From: Parietaria judaica
Lineage: Eukaryota; Streptophyta; Magnoliopsida; Rosales; Urticaceae
Direction of reading: 5' to 3'
DNA: 64,000 bases
NCBI GenBank assembly: GCA_954871525.1
Contig: OX940864.1
Span: 1,854,001 to 1,918,000 of the forward strand
The notes beneath the pieces were generated by a model. The model made no database searches, was not told the origin of the DNA, and saw nothing but the letters and a program-made list of their open reading frames with translations. Made by a program: the position numbers and the translations under genes. Within the stretch, counting starts at the first letter, position 1. Every line of letters starts with the position of its first letter. Shown here piece after piece: positions 1 to 10,440 of the stretch.

Positions 1-1734
1 AATTTTCTATATTCATTAAGTGAATGACATGATTAATGGAATACAACATATAAACTCCATATATAATTAGTATTAAACACTTCATCTTGTTCGTGCCGTG
101 TTCACCCATTACTTAATCATGTTCGACACGGTTAGACCAAGAACTATTTATGGTAGGCCCAAATTCATTTAAATCGTATTAAAACTGCTTCATTTTCGTG
201 TCCGACCCCTAAAGTCAATGTTACAATTGGACTTATCCAACCAATATATATATGTATATATATATAACTAATAATAATAATAATAATAATAATATGAATA
301 AATCATGTCTATAATTTATTAAACTCTAATAAGAATTATTATCTTCAAGTTCGAGTCCAACTGCTCTCAGTTGAAGAAGTGATGTTTCCATTTGAAAATG
401 AATATAAAAATAATGGAGAAGAAAATAAAGAGAAATGTTGCTTTCACTTATCTGATTGACATTTTCTTACTTTGATCATATAAATAAAATTAGATTAGTG
501 CTAGGATTTTTTTAAGTAAAGAAATCAAAAGAAATCCATGATGGGAGAGACATTTATAATTTCTTTAGTGGAATATATATAGTATATGGATTCATTTTCA
601 TTATATATTCGGTACATCGTCATCAACAGTAGAAACTGTAGAATAATAATCCACTAGTACATATTATGTTAATGTTATAAACATATTTTACGTGAATATA
701 TATATATATATAACATATATATATATATGTATTCATAGATATATCATAAGGATTATTTTTCTTATCTTTCGTAAATTCGCTTAACTTGTTGATGATAAAC
801 ATGTTAAATTTTCAGTCTCTTGTGAAAGCATTAATTGATTTTGGAAAGAAGTCACGCGCGTTACGGATGATATAGCCGAGGCCATCCACAAGTATGGCCG
901 ACGAGAACGCCAGGCCGTTAAATTAGCAAAGTAGGTGATCACGAGTCAAATGCTCAATAGGCTTCAAGCATAAAGATAAATTGTGCAATATTTTTTTCAT
1001 CAATCTCCTCAGTTATCTGATATTATTATATAATTGAATAGGCCTCCATAATAAAGTTTTCGATACCCGTTTACTCTTAAAAGACATATACTTTACCATT
1101 CCTTTTTTTAATTATATAAATTAAGAACAGAAGTTCCTCTTTTGGGCCCAAAATCGACTAAAGACCTATGCTTGGAACAAAAATTTGATCTTTGACCCAA
1201 TTGGGCTTTTATAGTTGTAAGAGAAAAAAAAAACTTATGTAAATATTATTTTAGTCAATAGTAGTATCTTACAATTTTTTTGGTCTAAAATAATGCATAT
1301 AATATATTTATTATTCACGAGAAAATAACTATTTTTAATGAATGTTTTTGTGTTTTTTTTTTTATTGATAATGTTGAATATAACAAATCTAAAAACTCAA
1401 GTGGAAACTAAATTCTATAACCATCAAAATCTGAACAACCATAAATAAAAAAACGTGAAGAAATTTTTTATTTTTTATTTTAAGTTAAAGATAGAGGCTC
1501 GAAATCTTGCTGAGTGAATTTGAATCCCAACTAGGTTGGCACCCAAAAAGCACAAAGTAAGAACCGAGGTTCATAATAATATAAATAAAATATCAAAGAT
1601 TACAAACGAAACCAAAAGAGAAGAGAACTATCGAAACCTAAAGTTCTCTCTCGAACAAATGTCATCGTTTACAAAACGCGAAGAAAAATCTGGGTGAGAA
1701 GGCCACCAATGATGACCCAAATTTTGAGCACCAA
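1..1734. other. AT-rich intergenic DNA, no gene seen
   Basis: No supported coding region. There is a short (TAA)n run near 268-294 and TA-rich stretches near 243-265 and 700-730. A small GC-richer island at about 850-945 has no convincing reading frame. The stretch at about 1500-1560 is faintly tRNA-like, too weak to call. Confidence 0.6.
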
Positions 1735-2571
1735 AACTAGCTAATGCGTCGGCTACACTCTATTTCCTTCTCAGAAGATATGAGAAACTCTGAAATTGAT
1801 GACATCCACATATCGGATGCATTTGGACCAGCGAGCCCGTAACTTCCAAGGAACCGAACTCGATTTCTTCTGTAAAAGTTGAACGACGTATGTAGAATCA
1901 CACTCGAGCCATATGTTTTCCCAGTGAAATTCCATAGCCTTTTCCACCGCAAATATTGCAGCCATCACTTCCGCTTCATACGCGTAAGCGGAGTCAATAT
2001 GGAAAGAGAACGAGCCATGAGGAAATCCACGACATGTTCTGAAAATGCCTCCAGCTCCCGCCACTCCCGGGGTGCCCATAGAAGAGCCGTCCGTGTTACA
2101 TTTCAACCACGTTGAAGGAGGGAACCGCCACACAACATGAATGATTCTTGGAGCTTCTCTGGGTTGAATGTCAATGCTGAAAATCTTCAAAACTCTGAGA
2201 TCCTCCAAAGTACTTCCCGTCCCTAACTTGAAAAAATTCGCTTCCTTAATAAGTCGCCAAACATGTCTCAAAAAAGTGTGAATGTTAGGGATCTCGTCAT
2301 CAAATACACATGCATTTCTAGTTTGCCAAATTAACCAAATTGTTGAAATAATAGCAGTATTTCAAAGCGCAAAGACCTGGGGGTTTAGATTAACTGAAGC
2401 TGCGTCGGAGAGCAATAAGTCTAGGGACCCTCCTCTATTAACAGGTTTAAGAAAAATACCAGAAATAGCAGACCAAACCGAACCAACGAAATTGCAATGA
2501 ACAAAGATATGGTCCGAGTCTTCCACCTGATTATGGTATAAACGACACATAGAGGCTAAAGAGAATCCTTT
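1735..2571 (-). pseudogene. Decayed LINE (non-LTR retrotransposon) fragment: zf-RVT plus RNase H
   Basis: On the minus strand, 2550-2362 reads as the zinc-binding segment that follows plant LINE reverse transcriptases (CRLYHNQVEDSDHIFVHC pattern). 2271-1771 reads as an RNase H-like (RVT_3) domain with the acidic residues in KCNTDGS, EAEVMAA and ECDS. The two parts lie in different frames. After SHIF there is an in-frame TGA where REGN is expected. The final motif VADALA is reached only by shifting frame, so the copy is dead. No reverse transcriptase core is present, so this is the 3' end of a truncated element. Domain identity is from motif reading only. Confidence 0.75.
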
Positions 2572-3560
2572 TTTAAATATATAATAAATTACAATTTCAT
2601 AAACTAATTAATGTAGTTATCAAATAAGGCATTCGGTCTAAATAAGTCGTTGGTACCGGCTCTCAAAGTTGAAATCTAATATCAAAGACCCAATAAGATC
2701 CCACTAGATCAAAGGCCTTGTTTTATGGATCCTTATCATATTATTAGGTCATCTTCGATAACAATCCTTTCAATCACTGATTCGGTCATTCGTATTTTTA
2801 CACACCTACAATTGTATTTAAAAGAGCTAACAATTAAAATTGGAAAAAATAGATCAATGTTTTGTAACGTTGAGTATTTTTACTGTAATATAAAATTTTA
2901 ATAAACGTAAATATATGTATGTATTCGAGTATTAAGTGGGAGCTAACCCAAAATATATGAAAAAATATGAAAAAAATAAATAAATGAACATCCAATTAGT
3001 TAGCCAAGTGAAACAAATATAAAAAGTCCCACATGAATTGCACAAAAAAGAAAACTGGTGAAATGAGGTTTATAAATAGAATGAGTGTTAATCCAAGTTT
3101 TGCAACCAATATAAAGTCTCACACTAAGTGTCAAATTTTGAGGAGTGTTGATATTCCTAATGTCCTTTCTCTTATATAAAGAACTTCAAAAGTTTGAGAT
3201 ATCTTTACAATGTGAGAAGCACAATCACAAGAGAGAACAATTTACTTTTTTTTTTTTACCGTGGAGGTATAGATCTAAAAGCTTAAAAGCCTATTTATTG
3301 GGTTATACGTGTCTCTGTGAAATTTTTATGTCAAACCCCGAGCCTCCAAGATCCGATGCATTAGAGCTTGTTGGGTATCGGAAGTTTGGGCTATAACGAT
3401 AGAATAAGAGATCACAATATGATCAAGAGTCTAAATCGAGCCGGGAGTCTTTCAGTGTGTGTTGGACCAGGAATAACGGCCAACGACAACTGCGCAAATT
3501 GATTACAAAACTAGCATAAAATATATTTATTATAAATTTTGACCAACGTGTGTGACAAAA
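2572..3560. other. Intergenic; segment repeated at about 5935-6080
   Basis: No gene seen. About 2970-3090 resembles about 5965-6080: both hold AAGTCCCACATGA and end in a shared GTGTTA-type segment. The order, this block followed by the ERF 3'-flank block, is the same at both places. That suggests an old segmental duplication or a shared repeat family. An 83-codon open frame at 3145-3396 has no recognisable domain. Confidence 0.45.
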
Positions 3561-3967
3561 GTCCAAGTGAAATGTATATTAATATAAAAAAGGAAAAATA
3601 ATAAAACTCATGTTTATGTTTAATGTGTCTGAAACCTCAATAGAATTAGTAGTATGATTGGGGGACATTTATCATTCCGAAACTTGTATTTTCTAATATA
3701 CATATAATAATCTGTCTCATAAAAAAAACTATATGCTACAAGTAATATTTATCTTATCAATGAACGAGTGATTAAAGAGCAAATGAGTTTAAAATAAACT
3801 AAGAAATCAGAATAGAAATGGATGTAATATAAGCCTATAAAGATATACTGCCATTTTATTCTTGATCAAAATAACAAGAATATGAAATTGAAAATGATAT
3901 GCATGTTGTCGTTTGATGGACGGTCCGTACTAGTTAGAGAACTGTCTAATTACCAAAATGCCTTTTG
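3561..3967. repeat. Diverged duplicate of the ERF gene's 3' flank
   Basis: This stretch aligns by eye with 8109-8533 in the same orientation. Shared landmarks, in order: GTCCAAGTGnAATGTATATTA, AATGTGTCT, GTGATTAAnGAGCA, ATGGACGGTCCGTACTA and TACCAAAATGCC. The similarity stops within a few bases of the ERF stop codon (8534-8536 in the other copy), and no ERF coding sequence follows here. Identity is moderate with several indels. Confidence 0.6.
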
Positions 3968-4283
3968 TTTCGTACTTGTATAGTTTTAATCAAATACAAA
4001 AAATAATATTTTTTAGACATAAATATTTAATATTTTACTTTTTATAGTCATACTCAATTTTTCCCGCCGGTCAAAGTTTATACATCCACTATTTTTTTAA
4101 TTTTTTTTTTTATATATATATAAAGAAATTGGAGAGAAATAATATAGTGAACGTTAAGTTCAATTGTGAAGATAGCGAACACTAAGAACTTCAACCGTAA
4201 AAATAAATATTTTACCACGAAAATCAAAATGCTAAATATTTATACGGTTATTAATCTTATCTTTTACGTTCCAACTTTAAAGT

Positions 4284-4292
4284 TTATAGAAA
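4284..4292. repeat. 9-bp target-site duplication, left (TTATAGAAA)
   Basis: Identical to 5754-5762. The pair flanks the terminal inverted repeats of the element at 4293-5753. A 9-bp duplication is the hallmark of Mutator-superfamily insertion. Confidence 0.9.
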
Positions 4293-4543
4293 GGGTTATT
4301 AGCGACTAATGTACCCAATGTTTGATTTCTTCCGGATTATATACTCAATGTTTAGATTCGACGGCTAATGTACCTAATGTTTACTCCGTTAGATTTTTGC
4401 CCACATTTCCGTCCAAGGTTGTCAAGTTTGCCACGTCAGCAGCACGTAATGCCACATGTCATTTCCACGTCATTTTTGCCGAAAAATAAATGGTAAATGT
4501 AAATCATAATCAATGATTGTGATTAAAGCAATTTTTTAAATCT

Positions 4544-5146
4544 ATGACTGAGATTAAACACAAAATAATCAACAACAAAAAAAATTCCCAAATGTGTCGA
4601 AAGCTTGGAGGGCTCGGAGAAAGCTTCTCGATCCTGTTGATTTTTTTGGCGCTGCAGTCTATCCGGAAGGCGCTGCACGACCCTCCGGGCTCCAACTTCT
4701 TCGCGACGTGGGACTTCACCGCCGACCCGTGTGGCTTCTCCGGTGTCTTCTGCGACGGCGACAAGGTCGTCTCCCTCAACCTCGGCGACCCACACGCCAG
4801 CTCGCCGGGGCTCACCGGCCGCATTGACCCCGCGGTGGGGAAGCTCTCGGCGCTCGCCGAGCTCTCCGTCGTCCCCGGCCGCATCTACGGAAAGCTCCCG
4901 CCCACGCTCTTCGAGATCTCCAACCTCCGGTTCCTCGCCATCAGCCGGAACTTCATCTCCGGCACGATTCCGTCCACTCTCGGCCACGTCCGTACGCTCC
5001 GGACGCTGGACCTGAGCTACAACCAGTTCACCGGACCCGCCCCTCGCCCGATCGGAACGCTACCGGAGCTCCAGAACCTGATCCTCTGCCAAAACCGCCT
5101 CTCCTGTCGATCGGGAAGCTTTCTCCAAGCCCTCCAAGCTTTCTAG
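4544..5146 (+). pseudogene. Chimeric LRR-protein fragment inside the Pack-MULE
   Basis: A 200-codon open frame. The first ~20 codons (MTEIKHKIINNK...) lie in the left terminal repeat. The frame then runs into captured sequence with an LRR N-terminal cap (DPCGFSGVFCDG, paired cysteines) and about four LRRs (GLTGRI, GKLPPTLFEISNLRFL, GTIPSTLGHVRTLRTLDLS, LPELQNLIL). This is the N-terminal ectodomain of a plant LRR receptor-like protein. It breaks off after the fourth repeat into the unrelated tail RSGSFLQALQAF. No transmembrane or kinase region follows. The hydrophobic run SILLIFLAL near residue 30 could by chance resemble a signal peptide. Whether it is transcribed or translated is unknown. 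The donor gene is not in this window. Confidence 0.75.
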
Positions 5147-5149
5147 TGA

Positions 5150-5441
5150 AATTTATATTGCTGAGATCCTTCGGTTTTCTTCTCAATGAAGTCCTACATG
5201 TACCATAACAACAAATTGTAATTAGGATAAGTAAAATGTTTATGAAAAAACTTGCACTGCCTTCACTGTTGCATATCACCCACTTCTCGCTCATTTTCTT
5301 CTTCCTTCTGTAAGCTGAGATTAGGGTTTCGCGATCGCTGTCCGAATCTGCGATTGATGAATCCGGGATCGGTTGATTTCGAGTTGTTCGTGTCTCTGTG
5401 TGTATATATAGCTAGATTTGTTCTGTTGTAAGCCCTCGAAA
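5150..5441 (+). other. Second captured segment in Pack-MULE, 5'-UTR-like
   Basis: Pyrimidine-rich TTCTTCTTCC, then ATTAGGGTTTCGCGATCGC, a motif style typical of plant 5' UTRs, between the LRR block and the right terminal repeat. No coding frame is recognisable. Capture from a second locus is inferred from composition only. Confidence 0.35.
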
Positions 5442-5753
5442 CAAGCTTTCGACACATCTGGGAAATTTTTGTTGTTGATTATTTTGTGTTTAATTTCAGC
5501 CATTAATTAAAAAATTGATTTAATCACAGTCATTGATTATAATTTACATTTATCATTTATTTTTCGGCAAAAATGACGTGGAAATGACATGTGGCATTAT
5601 GTGAGGCTGACGTGGCAAACTTGACAGCCTTGGACGGAAATATGGGCAAAAATCTAACAGAATAAACATTAGGTACATTAGCCACCGAATCTAAATATTG
5701 AGTACATAATCCGAAAGAAATCAAACATTGAGTACATTAGCCGCTAATTACCC

Positions 5754-5762
5754 TTATAGAAA
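5754..5762. repeat. 9-bp target-site duplication, right (TTATAGAAA)
   Basis: Exact match of 4284-4292. It defines the right end of the Pack-MULE. Confidence 0.9.
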
Positions 5763-6077
5763 TATATGTCGATGGTGATCCATGCAAACGGGCTGGACTA
5801 TTTGTATCTAATATTTTTGGGCCTTCATTGGATAATGACTTTTTTTTTTTTGGTCTACGGAGTTAACAGGGATTTGCATATTGCATAAAACAGTGTAGAT
5901 GTGTAACTATTAACTAAGAATATTTGTATATATAAACTAAAATATCAAATATCATAAATTGATAGGCATCCAATTACTTGTATATATTAAGTAAATAAAT
6001 CAACCATAAAAGTCCCACATGAGTTGTATATATAGAAAGAAAGGTAGTGAAGTGAAGATAATAAATAAAAAGGAGTG

Positions 6078-6249
6078 TTACATTGCAGGGATCTTTAGAC
6101 TGCAAAAAAACTATGCCGACGTCTCTACGGTAGAAGCCGCTCTTGTTGGCTAAGTCGGAGATTTTACATTGCAGGGATCTTTAGACTGCAAAAAAACTAT
6201 GCCGACGTCTCTACGGTAGAAGCCGCTCTTGTTGGCTAAGTCGGAGATT
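6078..6249. repeat. Perfect 86-bp tandem duplication (two copies)
   Basis: 6078-6163 and 6164-6249 are the same 86-bp unit (TTACATTGCAGGGATCTTTA ... TAAGTCGGAGATT) with no difference visible. The unit is GC-richer than its surroundings. Its perfection points to a recent event. The flanks (5763-6077 and 6250-6830) hold no gene. Confidence 0.9.
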
Positions 6250-6830
6250 GAATGGCTGTGCAATAAATGACGATCAACATGAGTTCACCTTGACCGTTGC
6301 CCTCTCACATTTTATAGTCGTGGAGATACATATGTCTACGACTCTATTGTAAAATGATAGTTTTTTCCGCGGATGCCCCAATGGCTACATAAAGGAGCGT
6401 CATGGGAGATCACAACCCGAACCGTTGTGCGTGATCAAAGTTGGGTTACCACCAATTGCTAATCCTACCAAATGAATTTTAATTTTTGTTACTTAGAAGG
6501 TTAACTATATTTAATTTTCAAGCATGTAAACCAGTAGACTGCAATAAATATTGTTGCCTCATTGCCATTAACATAATTTGTCGGGGAAAAGGAGAAAAAT
6601 AAAAGGAGAAACGTATCCGAATGCAAAATCAAATTCTGGATCCGAATCCGGATACAGTTTCTTGAGTTTTTTCAATAATCGGGTACCAAAAAACTAATTT
6701 GAAATTATGATTTTAAGAGTAAATAGCTCATTAATATGTATATATATATATATATGCTATTTATTTACACTGCATTCATAAACTTTATAAATACATTTTA
6801 ACAAATAGGACCTGAAGAAACAGGTTCTGC

Positions 6831-7896
6831 TGTTATTTATTGTGTTGGCTATTTTGGTGACTACAGTTGAAACATTGTCAGCTACAGTCGTAACTACAGC
6901 TCATCATGTAGTCGGAATCGTCTCAGATTGTTGCGAATTTCATGGAAAGTTCACACGTTTTTCTTCAACAGATTTGAGCGAATTTCATGGGCTATATTTT
7001 CTCTGGATTGACTCTAATCATTTAGTGATTTATTTCAAAGATTAATGATTTATATTTATTATTCCTTAAATATTGGGAATTAGTTGCTATTTTGAGGGGA
7101 AAAGGGAGCTACGAATTTGACTTATTAAATACGTATTATTGGCCTCTTTCTTCCTCAGTTTTCTAAGCCTAAAGTCCAGAGAAAATACACAGAGAGCTCA
7201 CGAAGGTTGTTCTTCATATACAACCTCAAATCAAGCTTGCGGTTTTCACGTCATCCACAAAACCAAGCTTGTTGTTCGTCAAGAACATTCGAAGGGACGC
7301 TTCACAAGGTCTGCACGCTGCACAGATAAGTTTCACGTTGTCCCTTCAGAGATTAACCTTGCCATCAGTATCATCAAGGTTATCAACTTTCACAGAACAG
7401 TGTTTTATCATCGAACATCCTGCCTTGGGAGAGGTGTCGACAGTGTTGTGAAGAACCGGACTGAAGGATTCAGTCTTACGTTGACAATAGCAAGGGGAAG
7501 TGACCACCGTCACAAGTCGGAGCTCAAACTTAAATCCTCGGGAGGAGGTGTCGACCGTGTTCGCAGAACGAGTCTGAGGGATTCAGGCCTAGTCGATTAT
7601 AGCAAGGGGATCTTGCTGAGTCCGATTCCTGTAAGGAAGTGACCACCGTCACAAGTCGGGACTCGATCACCGTTTCAAGACCAAGCTGTGTTACCGGCTG
7701 TGTAGCAGGTTGTAGCTTTAGGGGAGCACTTTTTCTTTAGCTATTTTACTTACCTAGTAATTGGTGCTTGTAAACTTTATTGGTGATTAATCTGGGTGAG
7801 GGCCCTGCAGAGGTAGATAGGTATCGAACTGCGTTACCAAAAAATCGCGTGTCTCTTTATTACTTTCTGCGTTGTGTTTGGTAACTATCTCGTTAA
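6831..7896 (+). mobile_element. Probable solo LTR of a Copia-type retrotransposon
   Basis: The right part ends with a layout usual for plant Copia LTRs: an R/U5-like GTGAGGGCCCTGCAGAGG, then GCGTTACCAAAAAATCGCG, GTGTCTC and a T-rich terminus. No primer-binding site or gag-pol follows, so a solo LTR is likely. The ends are uncertain. TCTGC occurs at 6826-6830 and 7897-7901 and could be a 5-bp target-site duplication, but the 3' end would then not be the usual CA. The 167-codon frame at 7139-7642 lies inside it and has no domain. Confidence 0.45.
7430..7660 (+). repeat. Imperfect internal direct repeat within the LTR-like segment
   Basis: GAGGTGTCGAC(A/C)GTGTT ... AGCAAGGGG ... GTGACCACCGTCACAAGTCGG occurs twice (from about 7430 and from about 7545). 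The second copy carries an extra ~25 bp. GTGACCACCGTCAC also contains a short dyad. Confidence 0.7.
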
Positions 7897-7901
7897 TCTG
7901 C

Positions 7902-8533
7902 ATAAATCACGTAAACTGACTTTTCAGGACCCAATAAGTACCAGGTAAAATTTTCAAGCCAATACAATTTTTGTTAATTACCAACATATGATTTAAATTC
8001 GCATTCCGGAATTTTCTTGCCCTTATTAAATTTATTCACGTAACTTTGATATGGGGTCCACAAATCCATTTACTTTTCTCCAAATATCGATGCCTCATCA
8101 CTACACAGGTCCAAGTGGAATGTATATTAAGGCTGAAAAGAGAAAAGTGTAATAAAACACGTGTTAAAATGTGTCTCAATCCCCAACAGATCCCACTTCA
8201 TTATTGCACAACTTGTATCATATATATATATGAATATAGATATATAACAGTTTGTGTAATATATATAGAGAACAGAAGTAGTGATTAATGAGCACATGTG
8301 TATAATAGTATTAGTGAATTAAGATTATTAGAAATGAATGTAATATATAATTAATGAATAAGCTTAATAATACCGCTTTAAATTTTGAAACGCAAAAAAT
8401 TATAACACGTCGTCGTTTCATGGACGGTCCGTACTAAAAATTGGTCCGTCCACTTCGGAGAAAAGCGTAACAAAACGGGTCGGTCCGCTCCGGCCAATCC
8501 GGTTAGAAAGCTCTCAGTTTACCAAAATGCCCT
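7902..8533. other. 3' flank of the ERF gene
   Basis: Gene-free flank downstream of the minus-strand ERF gene. It probably includes the ERF 3' UTR and polyadenylation region. 8109-8533 is the second copy of the segment at 3561-3967. Confidence 0.5.
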
Positions 8534-9157
8534 TCAAAAGTTCCACAAAAACGACTCGTGCGACGTGTCGCCGTCAGTATAACCATTATAGCCGTTATCT
8601 TCCGCCTCGTAATCGTTTACCGCCGGATAAGGGGGCGCATAAAAATCGGCCCCCAAATCGTCAAAACCCGGGAAAAGCCCGTACCCTGAGTCGTACTGAC
8701 CCGTCCCCAACTCGCTGAAATAATCGACGAACAACGCGTCGTTCACCGACTCGCCGTCCAACTGGACCGTCACGCTTCCGTCAGACACTGACGGAGACGG
8801 CGGCGTAGACTCTACATGACGAGACTTGGAATTAACGGCGTCGTCCGTAGAGTTCGCGAACCTCGCCGCCTCGGCTTGGATTTCGGCCGGCGAGAGCGAC
8901 CTCCCGCCGGGGATCTCCGGCGGGTTGTCCGGGAAATTGAACTTTGCCGACCTGCCGCGCAGGCAGAAGAGAGCCGCGTCAAACGCCCGGGCCGCCTTCT
9001 CGGCCGTGTCGTAGGAGCCGAGCCAGATGCGCTCCCGGCTGTTCGGGAGCCGGATCTCCGACACGTACTTCCCCCACTTCCTCTTCCTCACGCCCTTGAA
9101 ACGGCCGTCGTTCCGCTCCTCGCCTTTGCTCTCGCCGCTGCTGCTCGGCTTAACCAT
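8534..9157 (-). CDS. ERF017: AP2/ERF transcription factor, DREB-type, ERF017-like
   Basis: Intronless 207-aa protein. A single AP2 domain spans about residues 20-76: the YRG element reads FKGVRKRKWGKYVSEIR, and the RAYD element contains TAEKAARAFDAALFCLRG. Valine in VSEIR is the DREB-type position. LPNSRERIWLGSYDTAEKAA is characteristic of the small ERF016-019 group (DREB A-5, Nakano group II). The C-terminal third is rich in D/E and aromatic residues and ends LWNF, compatible with an activation region. No EAR repression motif (DLNxxP) is seen. A nuclear DNA-binding regulator of GCC/DRE-type promoters is expected from the family. The start ATG at 9157 is the first in frame after a CT-rich leader and a TATA box at 9277-9285. 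The symbol is by resemblance and by neighbourhood (CPN20, ARF); another member of the group is possible. Confidence 0.93.
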   Translation of the reverse strand: MVKPSSSGESKGEERNDGRFKGVRKRKWGKYVSEIRLPNSRERIWLGSYDTAEKAARAFDAALFCLRGRSAKFNFPDNPPEIPGGRSLSPAEIQAEAARFANSTDDAVNSKSRHVESTPPSPSVSDGSVTVQLDGESVNDALFVDYFSELGTGQYDSGYGLFPGFDDLGADFYAPPYPAVNDYEAEDNGYNGYTDGDTSHESFLWNF

Positions 9158-9420
9158 TCTCGACGATCGATCTCTCTCTCTCTCTCTCTCCGAGGTCGTT
9201 TCAGTTTCAGTTTCAGTCTCAGGTATCTCGGTTTTGTCTGTGTTGTGTTCTTGTGTTTCTCCGCTTTGCGGCTACGTATTTATATGTCAACTGGATTGGG
9301 ATATATCACTCTCAGTGGCGAAAGTTTGACTTCAAAGTGGGGTCAACAGAACTGAAAAATACGCGCGTTGATGGAGCCGCAAAACGACGCCGTATAGGGA
9401 CACGTGGCAGGCTGATCGAA
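9158..9420 (-). promoter_or_regulatory. ERF gene leader and proximal promoter
   Basis: Read on the minus strand: a GA/CT repeat leader (9172-9191), a TATA box ATATAAATA at 9285-9277 about 120 bp upstream of the ATG, W-box-like TTGAC cores at 9290-9286 and near 9345, and a G-box/ABRE core CACGTGGC at 9401-9408. These elements suit a stress- or ABA-responsive gene. Function is inferred from motifs only. Confidence 0.55.
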
Positions 9421-9519
9421 GCAATGATGTTGCACTACGCGGATCTGAGTTTGGTTTGGCTCAAGGGCTTTATACGCACGTGCGCTTTTTCTCTCTCTCC
9501 TCATGTTTTATTCTTTTAG

Positions 9520-10431
9520 GATAATTTAAGTATTTATTATTTCATATATTATCAGATCTACGTGGAATAAATTTTATTTATTTATTTATCACGGCTGACA
9601 TTTTGTGACCTACGTGGATATTTCGTATGTTTGATTTTGTTACTTTTGGTGATTAGACTAACAATCATTATTATAAAATTCAGTTTGATTAATTTGTACG
9701 CAATATAATTAATTAATTAATAAGCTTGAAATTCTCGTATCCATGTCTGCTAAGAGTGTGTGTTTTTGTTGCGTATATTTGGTGTGTAATTAGTTTAGCA
9801 CGTGCTTAATTATTGAATATTATGTGAGGATATTTCCCAGTTGTTACCTGAAATAGAGTTACGTAGTAGAGGGTGAAAGTTGAATTCCATGCAAATGAAT
9901 AATAGCTTAATATAATTGAATCACTTTATTTTATTTTATTTTATTTTTTATTAGATGAGACATTACAATGGGAAGACGTGTTAATTTATATTTTGAAGGT
10001 CAGAGGCTTGAAATATTTTTTCCAATATAAATCTATATCGGGGAATTACTCAAATTTGTGATTTTTTTAAATTTTTTTTTTCATACGTGTACATTATATT
10101 TATCCTTTCTCAATTAATAATTCAAATTAGAGAAAGCGTGACATTTCTTCTCGTCTAACGTTAAAAGTATGAAGAAAAAATACAATTTAGACAACTATGG
10201 CGGGTGACAAAATAAGAACCATGCGTGGATTTTACGTGGTTTGACCTAAATGCCCACTCTACCAGAGTTTCATACGATCAACATGAAAAGCACGAATACA
10301 CGAGGAGGCGTCCCAAGATGTAGTAAGAAGGGATGATTTTTAGGAGATGTAACCATCAGGTGGTTCCGAGCTCGGCTGCGTCTTGTTGATGTCATGTAGT
10401 GATGTAAGCAATATACATGACTAACTTGTCA
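9520..10431. other. Intergenic, no gene seen
   Basis: AT-rich with short TTTTA and TTAA repeats. No supported coding frame or RNA gene. Confidence 0.6.
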
Positions 10432-10440
10432 ATAAATATA
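10432..10440. repeat. 9-bp target-site duplication, left (ATAAATATA)
   Basis: Repeated exactly at 10893-10901 around the foldback element. Confidence 0.8.

Larger units (their letters stand above)
4293..5753. mobile_element. Pack-MULE (non-autonomous Mutator-like element) carrying an LRR gene fragment
   Basis: Long terminal inverted repeats begin GGGTTATTAGCG on the left and, reverse-complemented, GGGTAATTAGCG on the right. They run about 310 bp (4293 to about 4603; about 5442 to 5753) and look roughly 90% identical by eye. The 9-bp duplication TTATAGAAA flanks them exactly. No transposase is encoded. The interior is a GC-rich block (about 4620-5130) of LRR coding sequence, unlike the AT-rich surroundings, then about 300 bp resembling another gene's 5' UTR. 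A short inverted copy of GAAAGCTTGGAGGGC lies at both edges of the LRR block (about 4599 and about 5140). Cargo of host gene exon without transposase fits a Pack-MULE. Confidence 0.92.

Noticed and set aside
330..390. Possible tRNA B-box (AGTTCGAGTCC)
   Set aside because: No A-box at proper spacing and no cloverleaf.
4510..4987. Minus-strand open frames over the LRR fragment
   Set aside because: Antisense shadows of the GC-rich captured LRR sequence, with no domain.
7139..7642. 167-codon open frame
   Set aside because: It lies inside the LTR-like segment, has no start context or domain, and spans an internal direct repeat.
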